Shown here piece after piece: positions 44,466-55,950 of a DNA stretch of 64,000 nucleotides. Each line of letters begins with the position of its first letter. Position 1 is the first letter of the stretch. The stretch is from the NCBI GenBank assembly GCA_000827495.1, contig KN817548.1:280429-344428 (forward strand), in the 5' to 3' direction. The stretch is from Hypholoma sublateritium FD-334 SS-4. Its lineage: Eukaryota; Basidiomycota; Agaricomycetes; Agaricales; Strophariaceae. Below the pieces are notes generated by a model, which searched no databases, was not told the DNA's origin, and saw nothing but the letters and a program-made list of their open reading frames with translations. The translations under genes and the position numbers were made by a program.

Positions 44466-46747
44466 TCACAATAAATCGGGTTCCTCGTAACGCTCAATGA
44501 ACGGAAATATGTTTCTACCCTCGAATCTCTTCACTCGCCGCCGTGCTGGACCATAAATAAAACCCACAACGACGTCCCAATCATCAGGGTCCCCATAATG
44601 ATCAAGAACGAGGTCCGGATCAAGACCGACATCGCCAATATTGCCCATTAACACTCTAAACATATTGTGATAATTGCGAATGTGATTGGGCACCTCCGGG
44701 TCCCATGTCTGTGTCGTAAACGCAAAGTCGATAAGCACGGCGTGTGGGGTGTTGGTGGCTGCGTTGACGTGTATGAGGACCTGCCGGGCGTGCCAGTCGC
44801 GCTGGCTCACATCCCCGACATCAAGGACGCGGACAGCGTGTCGACAGCTCTGAATCTGGACAAGATTTCGCCAGTATTTAGCTCGCGTGATGAATGTACA
44901 GTATGCATTGTACGTACCATCTCGAGCTGGGTGTCGCGACTCGCCGCGCGTACGAAATCAGAGTTTAGCTCGTGGCCATCTATGTATTCCATAAGAATGC
45001 CACTGAGAACTGCGCCATCCGGCAGGGTAAACTGGGAAACACAATTAGCCACGCACGTAAACCACATGTTTCGTGAAGTGGAGGTTCACCTGGTGATTTC
45101 CATAGAACCAGGGAATGAGGGATCCCTGTGCGGGACGCAGTTTATCGTATGCAAGTGCTTCGGTGACTGCGTAGCCTTCCGCATATGCAACAGGATCAAA
45201 CCACCGCGGGATTGGGTCATCAGGGAAGGGGTCCTCAAGTGGCTGAAAGCGGTCATCGAATAGCTTGAGGCAAAGCGACGGTGAATTGTGGACAGGGATG
45301 CCGTCAATTGTGGAGAGATGGCAGCGGTATACAGTGCATATCCCACGAACAGCGACGCCTCCGTCTATGACACCAAGGATCTTCACTGTAAATGCGCTGC
45401 TCTGCTGAAAGGTGTCGTGCAGCCCAGCCGTCACGAGAGGCGAGTCCCGTTGAATAATTTGCAGATGCTTTGCAGTGTCCGGCGGCAGCTCCGATGCGTC
45501 ATATGGGTAAATGGGGGTTAGCTTCGCCAGAGGCGGCATGTGGATCCCAGATTCGTTGGTCATAGCGCAAAGCGTGTCGCCCGGGTGTGCGACGAGCTTG
45601 GATTTCGTTTCTCGCGTGTGCTTATTCCACCGGAAAAACTGGAGAGCACGCTCTCTGTCACGCACGAGCGTCGCATGGTCGAAGTCTGAGTTCCGGTTGC
45701 AGGTTGCGAATACATGCTCGTCCGGAAGCAAACGCGAGTCTGGGTCCTGCGGAGGGCCTTCTGGATGAACAAGCGTCTCGTCAATTTCGAGCTCGATATC
45801 CGGGGCATTGAAGTAGCATTGGGGGAATGGGAGAGCTTCGAGAACGCATGCGGTAGCGAGGACTCTGAGTGCTGATGCGGGCTGTGTCGTTGGTACGCGT
45901 ATGAAGGTGTGTTGGGCGGGTTCATAGCCGGCACGAGGGAGAAAAAAGACAGCAATTTCTGCGAGATTTGTTACGACTATAAATTTCGTGGGGTATTTGT
46001 TGTGTTCCAGTACTTTATGAAGAGCGTATTCAACACGCGAGGTGATGACACCTGCGGAGGTGAATAATTTATCGGGCTTTGGGGATCAGGTTATCAGATT
46101 TTGGTAAAAGAAAATAGATAAAGAGGGAGCAATATCTCACCAGCGTTACGATCATCGGAGGAGATTTTTTGAAGGCGTCAAAGTCTGCTGCTGGGTAGGT
46201 CGCACCATAGATGGCTGTCAGGTAATTTTTTAGTCTTGTAAATGAGCGTAGAGACGGGTAGAACGAAACCTACAATTACCCAAGTCAACTTCTGTGAATC
46301 CTATTTCTGGCTCCCCTTTCTTACGCAGTTGATTAAAGAAATCTGGTATAGGGCGCATGAGGGCATAGAAGTACTCGTTGGGCTGGAGGCTGATGACAAT
46401 AAGGCCGGTCAGCAACAAAGCAGTGGTACTTGAACATTTGAATCTTGATGAACATACTTGGAAGAGATGTATCCGCCGGTAGGCCATTGTATTTGCCGCT
46501 TTCTATTGTTGATAATTGCGACTTGGAGGACTCTTATCATGATATTGATACGACGCTTGTCTCCGCTGGATTCTTTCCATGCCAGTTTTACGGGTGCTGC
46601 CTGGTTAACAGGGTGAACGGATTCTGGCCAAGACGGTGGTGGCGGGATATTTTCGAGGAATATCCTATCAGTGCGCATGAATGCTGTGCTATACATTCTC
46701 GTTTGTGTGCACAAATGCCTTCGGGAAAATCGTAAACGGATGAACAT
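44466..46747 (-). CDS. Protein-kinase-like protein, copy 1, 656 aa
   Basis: Six exons: 46458-46747, 46274-46389, 46141-46214, 45090-46076, 44918-45031 and 44466-44855. The same exon plan and phases occur in the inverted copy at 55951. The N-terminus MFIRLRFSRRHLCTQTRMYST is Arg-rich without acids, like a mitochondrial presequence. A family-specific domain follows (EYFYALMRPIPDFFNQL; IYGATYPAADFDAF; VTNLAEIAVFF). The C-terminal third is kinase-like: CLKLFDDRFQPL (possible ATP lysine), LMEYIDGHELNSDF (hinge), SQRDWHARQVLIH in the place of HRDxxxxN, and LIDFAFTTQTW in the place of DFG. The catalytic Asp is present, but Asn is Gln and DFG is DFA. It could be an atypical kinase or phosphotransferase. 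Function unknown. Confidence 0.8.
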
Positions 46748-47055
46748 GAAGGTTGCATTTGGGTTGCATGATGGCATCAAGTAAAGTAAGTTCGGTTGAA
46801 GTAAGTAGGTTGAAGTTCGGTTGACCAATGCATTGATTACATAATGGTTTGACATGTTTTGGAGCAGGTAAATGTATGGAAAATTACAGAATACAAAAAC
46901 TACAAACGATTTCGAGGCGTTGATAACAGTGAATTGGCCGACGGTTCATCTATGATATCCCTTGTCAAAAGGAACTTGAGAACAAGCCCCTATATCCAGC
47001 TATGCCCACCAATTGCATTGTAGTATAAGTAGATACAATTGGATTTTGCAATAAA
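46748..47055. other. Intergenic
   Basis: 308 bases between the kinase-like gene and the SRPK-like gene; a GGTTGAAGTAAGT-like direct repeat occurs near 46795-46815. No gene. Confidence 0.5.
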
Positions 47056-48588
47056 TCAGGACTGAAGCCACCTGTGTTCAAGCAGCTCGGCTGCCGTTCC
47101 ACGATCCGATGGATGCAGGTGCATCATAGATAGAAAAAAGTCAATAAAATCTTTCTTATCATCAACATCTTTCCAAGCGATCCAACTATGGAAATGCAAG
47201 CAGTTGCCTATATTTGGAGGATCTTCAACCTCAGTGCGAGGGGTGTTTGCTGTAATAAAAATATTTCAGTCAGATCTGAGATAGCATGAAAAATAAGGCC
47301 AGTTGGCCAGAAGGAAAGCACATACTGTAGGTGTGGAAATATTTCGCAAAATTCCGCCCTTGGCGAATATAAGGGATCTCGAACTCTTGCTCGGCCATTT
47401 CCTGCATGAGCTGTAGGTGGTGTCCTGCATTATCTGGAGGAAATTCAAATAACGGGTATCCAGTTATGAGCTCGTAGACCTAAGGCCAACAGAAAGTGTC
47501 GATCAAATTTGCATCCCATTTGACCAGAGAGAAGCGGACAAACTAGACATCCCAGACTCCAAATATCTGTACCAAAGCTTGATGTGTTTCCTAAAATGAT
47601 TTCCGGGGCGCTCATGTTGCCGCAATGCACAGCTGGTTCGCTGGATGGAAGGCTGCCCTCTATAATTGCTTAGAAATATACTCAAGGTCAGGGCTGTGTA
47701 TGCTCCCAGAGGATATCATTTCTTACCGCTTCCAAAACCTGTTATTTTTATGTTGTGGACCAATGTGTTGGAGTGATCCATAACATCGAAATAATCTGAC
47801 GGAGTAGATGGAACAGACAACGGCAATCCACCAAGGACTGCCGTTGAGCCCGGTATTTTCCCCGGCCTTGAAGTCATACGGGCTCTGGCATCGTATTGAT
47901 GCAGGCTCATGTCGCCGGTTGTCAGAGATACAAGTAGATTCTCCGACCGTATATCTTTTCAGGAGTGTTTGGTCAATGTATAATGTAGTAATGAAGATGT
48001 GATTTCAGGCATACCTCTATGTACCACACCGCACTCCTCGTGTAGAAAGCGAAGAGCCGTCAATAGTTGGCGAGTGGCAGATTTCGTAAGAGCAACAGAA
48101 AGGGCCCTGAAAGGTCCGCGAATTCCTGCCCAAAAAGTTATTAATGGCTCCATGGCGAGGCAGAAGTGCGTCCCAAGATTGTCGGTCATAGTGACCTTGT
48201 CGAAGAAAACAGGAAAATATTTTCGAGCAGGGTGAAGTGGTCCTTGGTCCGCGAGCCTTCTTAGAACATGTTTAATGATGAATAGCTCATCGTACATAAC
48301 ACTCTGGGCTTGTGTTGCCTCAGCGGAGAGTATTTTAATCGCGACAAAACGCGAAAGTCGCCATTTCCGAGGGCTGCATAGACAGGTTGAGTGAGCGAGT
48401 AAGATATCTGAAATCAGAATTAGAATTCACTTAATATCCTCAGCGAGCCACACAATCGAACGTCTTCCTGTTCCCAACCTTCCGACTAGCTTATAACGCT
48501 GGTTTATGTTAGTTTCCGGGCGGCCGGCACAGAAAAATCTACGGTGGTCCTCGGTTGAGAGAGTCGTCGATCCTTCTGAGGCGTTCAT
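47056..48588 (-). CDS. SRPK-like kinase with DFG changed to GFG, 405 aa
   Basis: Six exons: 48431-48588, 48015-48373, 47727-47954, 47544-47668, 47326-47479 and 47056-47249. They total 1218 bases in phase. The fold follows SR-protein kinases: YKLVGRLGTGRRSIVWLAED (nucleotide loop), FVAIKIL with Lys66, VVHRDIRSENLLVSL with Asp173, a spacer of about 70 residues, then GFGSA. AVHCGNMSAPEIILG and DIWSLGCLVYELITGYPLFEF match helix EF/F, and HLHPSDRGTAAELLEHRWL ends the lobe. The metal-binding Asp of DFG is Gly245, which should impair ATP-Mg binding, so it may be a pseudokinase. The intron at 47955-48014 splits the codon of catalytic Asp173. The first intron is 57 bases (48374-48430). Substrates are unknown. 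Confidence 0.85.
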
Positions 48589-51500
48589 GGCGGTGGATTG
48601 AGTGGTTGATTTTTCTCGTCGGTGCCTCTTGTGGAGAACGGATGCATTAAGTCCAGTCCCCGCTCATTATCAATCCGGCTTTGTGTTCATCGCCAACGAT
48701 TATCGCTGATCAGCCGACCAGATAATGTAGTCTGAGTTCCTCGGCCGTTAAAATAGCCAAAATGTGGCGCCTATGAACTTGTAAGACCAATTTCGACTCA
48801 CCATTCTATTTTCTTGGCGTTCCTTCTGACTGGGATTTTTGTGTATCATATCTTCCGTTTGTCTTCCGTATTGTAGGGCCGGATGGATTGATGGCTCATC
48901 ATTTTGTCCCATAACGGGCGTTCGGCATCGACGGAGTTTGATTCCTATGTCAGGGTGGCCTTTCTCGCCGCTTTCCTCGCTCAACCAAAAGCTGAAGCAG
49001 GCCATACTTCGCCCTCATAGTCTCCCTATACATCCCGTATTAAACGACTAAGTTTCTGAAATTTTCCTGCCGTCTTCTGGAGTCAAGACGTGTCCGCAAG
49101 GTCAGTCCCGAATGTCCCTTGGCGATTGCAGAATGGATTTGAAATCCAATAATCTTACTTTCTCTAGCATTACACGGAAAGTACAGGCTCTGCTTTCCAA
49201 TTATCAATATACGAGCCTATTGGACGTTAAAAACCCAAGTTGTGCCACCGGCCTATCAACACAAGCAAATTGAAAGCCTCTCCTGGGTCTGGACAACCTC
49301 CGACCGTGATGCCAGCTCTCGAAAGCCCCACATCTTCATATCCCACTTCTATAATTCCTACTCAAGTCCTTGGAATATAGTACTAAACCTGTACATTACC
49401 GACCTAAACTCCACTTTCTCCAAGATCGACTACGGAAAGGATCGTCTGGACAATGTATACATCTGACATCAAGCGTCGTTGTTTGCGGAGGTACGAATGA
49501 TGGTTCCGTACGTTCCAAACGTCCTTAACTATGTTCAAAGCAATATTACAGATTCCACAGGACTGCAGCGATGGACGCGGCATGTTTTGTTACGCATATT
49601 CTGAGAATATGACTCACCGTACAACTTGTGGCTTCGTGTCACCTAAATGGTTCGAAACATAGCTCTCTTATTTCCAACAACAATATCTCATGAAATTACT
49701 CGCATAGACCAATACTCAAAATTTTACCCAGCCTCCATACTACGGGCGCTGCACATTTACGCCTCTAAGAGGATAATGCCGCCAGTATGCGACGTAAAAC
49801 TCACATACCGACAACACTCCGCCCTAGCACCTTTCCGAAACCAGCGCATGTCGAACGGCCTAGAAGCGACCCTCATGTGGACAACTAGCTTCTTTCTTGT
49901 CGAACGACCTCGTCAATCTATGGGATGGAAAGGAATAAATTTGAGATTCAAGCTCTCATTTTGGTGTGTAACTTTCATGATGAGACCAGTGGCATTGGCA
50001 TCCTGATGTAATTTCAGAACACTTGATTGAGTGTCAACTCTTGAAGTATCTCTGAGAATCAAGACAAAGAAATGAGAACATAAAGTCTGAGTTCGCTCAC
50101 TCAAAGTGGATCTAATGTATGATTATTTCGGACTCGTTCTATCCGATAGATGACCTGACGTCAAATATAAAGCACAGACCTCCTGTTGAATGCTACATAA
50201 GACGTTCAATACCTCCGCAACACATTCGATCTACTCACACGAGTTGCGTGTATAGGAGGGCCGGGAAAAGATTAGAGATCAATCGATCAGGGCTCGAAAG
50301 GTTGCTGTACGTCACGGTGAAATTTACTTTTACTCCCGCGCCATATCTTTAATATTTATTGTGATAAATAGATCTGAAATAGCCTGTATTTCTCATCTTG
50401 ACAAGGCGGGGAGCTCACTCTGGACATGGTCGCCGTCACTAATAAACTAAACCCCTCACTTTCTGCTACTCAAACTCAGACAAACCTCAGATTCAGGTGA
50501 TCTTCAACAATCATCGGAGAGAAGTTGATAATAGGCGAACCTCTCCGAGCCACATAGACCCTCCCTCCTCGCGAGCTCATAACTGTACATTCTATCAGAT
50601 TAAGAGCATACAAATGCGAGTGAGTCTGTCTAGTTTTCTTGAGCCATATTTCACTTGTATATCTCACGCAGGGATATCATTCAGGAGTCAGAACACGGCT
50701 CGGGCTCACGTCGCGTCAGGAAGCACACGTCTCATACGGTACATACATGGAGGAGATTACTTCCGCTCTCAAGATGCTCTAAACGACGCAAGATAAAGGC
50801 CATGCGTCCGTGCACGGCCACGCCTCCGAAGTCCGGCCGCATCCGGCCAGTTGCCCGAGAGCCGAATCTTTAATTGTTGCTCGTGGACGCAAATGGTCTG
50901 CCTTCTCCTCGAGTGAAGCTAGAAAAGTTTCACTTATTCAAAGTACAGGTTCTACCATGGCCCATTATCCCAATTGTAACCCAGATCCTGCAGCAATCTC
51001 AATTTTTATACAGGTTGACGCGGGGCGACCCGAACCAGGACCCCGACCACCAGTAACCAACGTCGGAGGCACTCCGCCTTTCGTCCAATTTACTCTGAAG
51101 GATGATGTTGGCAAGGGTCGCTCGCACCACAACACAGCGATGAGCACTTCGGAGGTGATCTGTATTGCATGATTCGGTGTATATGCATATGACAGCTACG
51201 TTCGGGTGGCGGGCCTTCCGCATTAACACGCAGTGTTTCGCGAGTCGTCTTTACACAGGACGGCCACTGCATTCGGGCCTCAGCGCATTCCATCTGCACC
51301 AGAAATCTATGGGTGTCGCTTGCCAAATATGAAGATCAAAAATTCAGGATCTAATCTAGCTATTCTGTCGTTTGTACGTTCCAACTTCCTGCAACAAATT
51401 TGGCTCAGAGGCGCATTGAATATTTACAACAGGCTGACTCGCGCTGGCTCTCGGGCTTTCGCGGTTCAAATCCAAATAACTTGATCATGCCGACTCGATG

Positions 51501-51711
51501 CACGTCTGTCCACCGTTCCAGCCTCTCTGAACATACCGGAAATCGCTGATAAGAAACATGGGGGTCTACACAGAGGCCAGGACCAACTTTTCAGTGTTGT
51601 TTCAGTGCGCCATGAAGGTCTTCGGCTAAGTTTCGGCATCGCATATGTTGAATAGTATCATTCCGGGAGCGCCCGTCCGCCACGCAATCAAGAACAGATA
51701 CTTATACTTAC
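48589..51711. other. 3.1-kb stretch without a supported gene
   Basis: Frames near 49242-49466, 49647-50006 and 50497-51172 are open for 70-120 codons. None shows a family motif or joins to another by splicing that I can defend. A GGTTCAAATCC at 51466-51476 resembles a tRNA B box, but no cloverleaf forms. Confidence 0.5.
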
Positions 51712-52611
51712 AGTGTGGTCCGCAGCACCCCGAGCACACTTTCGTGTACGCCCCGGCGACTCAGCCTTCAGCCGCGCTCAGAATTCTCGCCACTGCCCGC
51801 ATGCTCGAGGCACTCACTCCTGGCCAATACTTCAACATCCCAGATATGGGCCTGGAGCTCGAGATGACGCTCGTTCATGCCTCAAGCTATTCGACGTCCG
51901 CTTCCGGGAACTGTCGGCACCCGATGCGGAGAACCCTAGGCCGTACCATTGCTAGTTTGACGCTGTCTTGAATGCAGAGTTATGGTTATGGGCGACCAAG
52001 GAAATGGGTGCTGGCGATGTACCTCGACGTACAGGGAACGGTCGTCCATATTCTATGGAAAGCAACAGGTCAGTTGTCATCCCAGTTTTCTTCGCAGACA
52101 ATGTTCCTGATTAATGTGCTCACTAATTAGGTTACCTCATCCGATGGCACAGTTCTCAACGGCCTCCTCATTCAATACATCGATAGCCAGTTGCTCAATT
52201 CCGACTTGATCTGGACGGCGGCGCCGGATGAGAAGCTCGAGACAGTGCGTAAAGAATTCACAAGTAAATCTCCTGCACGAATTAAACCCCGTATCTGGCT
52301 ATATCGTGCAGATCCAGAGCTGCCACCACACGGCGCGCGACCTCAGCGACGTTGACGACGTGATCCTGTGCGACTAGCAATCACGCCAGATTATCATACA
52401 CATCAACCCTGCGACAAAATCCCCGCCCGCCGTGCTCGTCAAATTAACGTTCAGGACTCAGACATACGATGCTGGGATGCCTAACCTCATCCGCTACTAC
52501 TGCGATCTGTTCGTGGTGCTGGCAAGGACCTACCACTTTGGGGAGCCCGACGCCTGGGATCCTGTGGAGGGCTGTATTGTTGGGCCTCGCGGACGAGAAA
52601 AAGTGTTCTAG
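51712..52611 (+). pseudogene. Decayed third copy of the protein-kinase-like family
   Basis: The segment HTFVYAPATQPSAALRILATARMLEAL matches both intact copies (44466 and 55951). About 190 codons are missing between LVHASS and CLKLFDVRF, with a frame change at the join. A decayed stretch around VQGTVV follows, then an intron in the conserved position and DGTVLNGLLIQYIDSQLLNSDL. A second conserved intron leads to IQSCHHTARDLSDVDDVILCD. A TAG stop then falls exactly at the catalytic-loop motif, where the intact copies have QRDWH. The rest still aligns (VLVKLTFRTQTYDAGMPNLIRYY) up to TAG at 52609-52611. The N-terminal exons are absent. Confidence 0.8.
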
Positions 52612-53200
52612 AGCAGGATTATGTTTCCGTTCATCTTGCTAGGGTGGCTGATTACAGTAGTGCAGGTGTTCTGCTTTCGCTGAGATTTGGGATTAATTGT
52701 GGTTTCTAGTGTTGGTGGAGGTGCTCAGGAAGGAATCCGAAGGATCAAGTTGATGGTGGCGATTGATTTTGCTGAATTATAGGTAGATACGTCTTCTCGT
52801 CTATGAACGGCAAGAGTACCGATGACTTGATATAATTCTTTGTTTGTGGCATAGAATAGGCCGGAAAGTAGTAAGAATACATTACTTGGGTGACAGAGAG
52901 TTGGCAACGTAATATCATTATTTGGGGATAGGAATTACTCTACTTTCATTCCTCTGAAGCACGCTTTTTATGGACAAGGCTGCCTCTAGTATCTACGTTG
53001 CGGAGACGACAGAATTAACACCAAGATTGTTCTTAAGTACTGCAAAATCTAACCATGGAGTCCCGAGTAGACGCTACTGCATGAGCATTTTCATGCTGGA
53101 CTACACCAAAATAAAACAACACGACCACAAGCACGCCATCATGGTTCTAGGAGTGGAAACCAGATGTTTCTCGCAAGGTCCCTTCCCCTCGGACTGTCCA
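52612..53200. other. Intergenic
   Basis: Between the pseudogene and the hypothetical gene on the minus strand; no supported frame. Confidence 0.55.
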
Positions 53201-53758
53201 TCAGTCAGTTCTCCCAGGATTGAAAATGTGTCGAAGAAGGAATTTGAGTAGATCTCCCGCTTCTATTTCATCGCGAGGAAAATATTTGCCGGTCTTGATC
53301 GTATACTCGCTGAGCTGCCTCTCAGTGCGGAACACCTTTATGGGGCGATTGGTTCCAAAGGCGTCAACCAAGTCCACAAGGTTTACGTGGGTACGCTGGA
53401 CAGCCTGAAGAAAGCGAGTACCAGAGGTAAGCAATGGTGAAGTTTAATGAAGTTGGCAGCAAGAGATACGCACCTTCTTACACTCTTCCAAATCGTCAGG
53501 GATGGGTTTGATTCCGATGTGCATGCACAGCGATTGCCACGACCCCAAGTCGTCGACGTTGGTGCCGTAGTTGAGGTTGAACTGGTTTGTCAATGCCTGC
53601 TTGAAATCAGCATGGGCGTTCATTCGTTGGGAGGCGTATTTGGGCCATTTTTTGAAATCGCACAGCCGATAGAATTGAGAGGATGCAGATTCCGATCGAT
53701 TATAGCGAAATCCGTCGTATCGTCCAAAGAACGTGGCAAGAGGACTTTTGCGATGCAT
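53201..53758 (-). CDS. Conserved fungal hypothetical protein, 162 aa
   Basis: Two exons, 53474-53758 and 53201-53404, joined by GTGCGT...CTTCAG in phase 0. The sequence follows a recurrent fungal family that I recognise by its order of motifs: a short N-terminal 'FFGRYDGFRYN' and SSQFYRLCDF. Next come FKQALTNQFNLNYGTNVDDLGSWQSLC and GIKPIPDDLEECKKAVQRTHVNLVDLVD. The end is LSEYTIKTGKYFPRDEIEAGDLLKFLLRHIF. No domain name or function is known to me. It is all-helical in character, with no signal peptide or membrane segment, so it is probably cytosolic or nuclear. The family is common and multicopy in Agaricomycetes. The length is complete. Confidence 0.8.
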
Positions 53759-55950
53759 GGGTTGAAACGTTACGTGGCGGTAACGGAGTACTCAGAGACC
53801 GTGGTTTGAGGAAGATGTTGCATATTGGATGAGTGTATTATGTATGATTTCGCGAGCGTCTAAATGGCGGAACCTCTGAGTCAGAAATTGCGTTCAATGG
53901 CATTACTAGCGGAATCGTGTACGTACGATATCCGTCTAGGCCCCTTCTGCGGGAGTTAAAATCATAGCATGTCTTTGCGTAGTCCTTCCCATCGCGAGGC
54001 AGTAGTTAGCTAGGATGTACCGCCGGATGAATTTCGCCTGCGCAGGCACATTTATCCAGCGTAAAGATATCGGGCCTTCGGTTTGTCGCAGAAGTGATAG
54101 AGGTAATTTGCTCGAAATAATTCCTCGAAGACTAAGGTGTATACTGAGTTAAAGCTGTCGGTCCGATCGCCATGGTAATTCTTTAGATGGTGAAGAAGTT
54201 TAACCTTCCGGGATGACGATGAGCTACGGTTCGGGAAGAAAGCCAACGACGGAATGTGCTGCTGATTGAAAATCGTCCTTATGATATCATATTGAGGCTC
54301 CCATCACGCGATTCCGAAGCAAATCTGGCGTTGTCTTCGCTGGACCCGACAATGCTCTCTGCTGAAAGTTAGAGGCAGCATTCACAAGGATCAATAACGT
54401 ACTAACTTGAAAATAGACAGGGCCACCTCCATCGCCGTCTTCGTTTCCAAAAGCATAGGAGCGGGCTCCACGCCCAGTCGAGGGCCGAGATGTCTGCATA
54501 AATATCTGAATCAGCACGCGAAACGCAAACACGAGAGAACAGGAGAACAGTAGAAAGCAGAACGAAAACGAGGGCATTGAAGGAGAAAATAGAAAGAGAG
54601 AAAACACACCATTGCAATTCCACAATAGACGCCTTGGAGGCTAGCCTTGTCGTCGACGGCAGGTTGGGTAATTTCATGTCCCAATTCTTGCCGATATTGT
54701 TACATGCGTTCGATCATAGGAAACTCAAGGCACACGACGCAGGTCTTCGCAGGTCTTGTAAGATTCTTCTCAGAGAAGGGTACGTGTACGAGACGCCCGA
54801 AGATATACGGGCATACGGGGGCGTTTCGAGCTTCAGAACAGCCCGCTGCTTCGCTTTGTATTGCAGTCGTAGTCTCCGCCGGAGAGAGAATTTTGAATCA
54901 GCTGTTGATTAAGCTGCACGTTAGACATTGGCACAGCGGGTGAGATGCGAAAAACGAACGGGTACGGCTCATCCCATCTTGAACGTGGACATGCTGCACC
55001 ACCATCGAACAGGTGTAGGGCATGCACGCCGGTATCGCTCCTTCCACCACACCAGTCGCAAAGATTCTCCATCATGGATGGAGCATGCTGACGCGTATTT
55101 GCAGCGGAGCACGGCGAACAGAATCAGGCAATCCCGTTGCGCGAGACTTCAAAGTTCAGCGCTTCAGCTTCAACGTGATTGCCGAGGGGCAGGGCGCCGA
55201 TTCGGTTCGTGAGTTGTAGAAGCCTGCCACGGAAAGAATTATCTGTAGGCACGAGTTTTTTCAGGGTCAGGTTCGAGGGTGGGTGTCCTGTTCAAAAACA
55301 AGAAGTCCGTTGGGTGAGGTTAGGGGCCTATATGCATCAGCCGGCGAGCGAGGGTTGAGCGAACTTCGAAGGCGTGCTGTACATACTGTAGCAGCGACAA
55401 TTCTCAGACGGTTGTCAAAGCCGTTGCGCATTTCCTTTCATGCCGCTGGGTACAGGTGGAATTTGGGTGGAATGAGTTTGGGAGCAGGCGGTGGTTGGTT
55501 CTAGGTTGGTTCCAGGTTTAAGTTACGGTTGGCCCACGTAACGGTTGAACGGACCGCTTCGTTGCGGCTTCGGAGTTTTAAAATTAGTACATTGACATCT
55601 TGGCCGAACCGTCGTACCAACTTCCATCAACCAATTCCTCTCGTTCTCCCAACGCTTGCCGTGTGCTTTACTTGACAGCTCCATAGCCTGGATACCTGAT
55701 AGGAAACTGAATACCAGATACTACTACTGTAAATAGGAGCATCTAGAAGCTGCGCTACTGGGTAGTCGGAAGAGGCCGGGACACCCAGCACTTACGAATA
55801 ACAACCACTGCCATGTCCACCCTGTTGAACGCAGGTCTTTTGCCAAATTTCCGCAGAATTTGAACGACCATTTTCCACTTAAGTGAGTACCTGGATAAAC
55901 TGCGCCGTTAAATACATCATTTAGTTCAAACTGTAGTTATCCAACCAACC
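53759..55950. other. 2.2-kb stretch, one weak gene candidate
   Basis: On the minus strand 54287-54677 could form a three-exon gene. An exon starting MKLPNLPSTTRL would join by GTGTGT...TGCAG to TSRPSTGRGARSYAFGNEDG. A 45-base intron (GTTAGT...CTAACTTTCAG) would then join QRALSGPAKTTPDLL before TGA. The splice sites are decent but there is no family, so it is not called. The rest shows short frames only. The last 100 bases are upstream of the second kinase-like gene. Confidence 0.4.

Noticed and set aside
51395..51480. Possible tRNA: TGGCTCAGAGG (A-box-like) and GGTTCAAATCC (B-box-like)
   Set aside because: The T stem and acceptor stem do not pair and no anticodon arm can be drawn.
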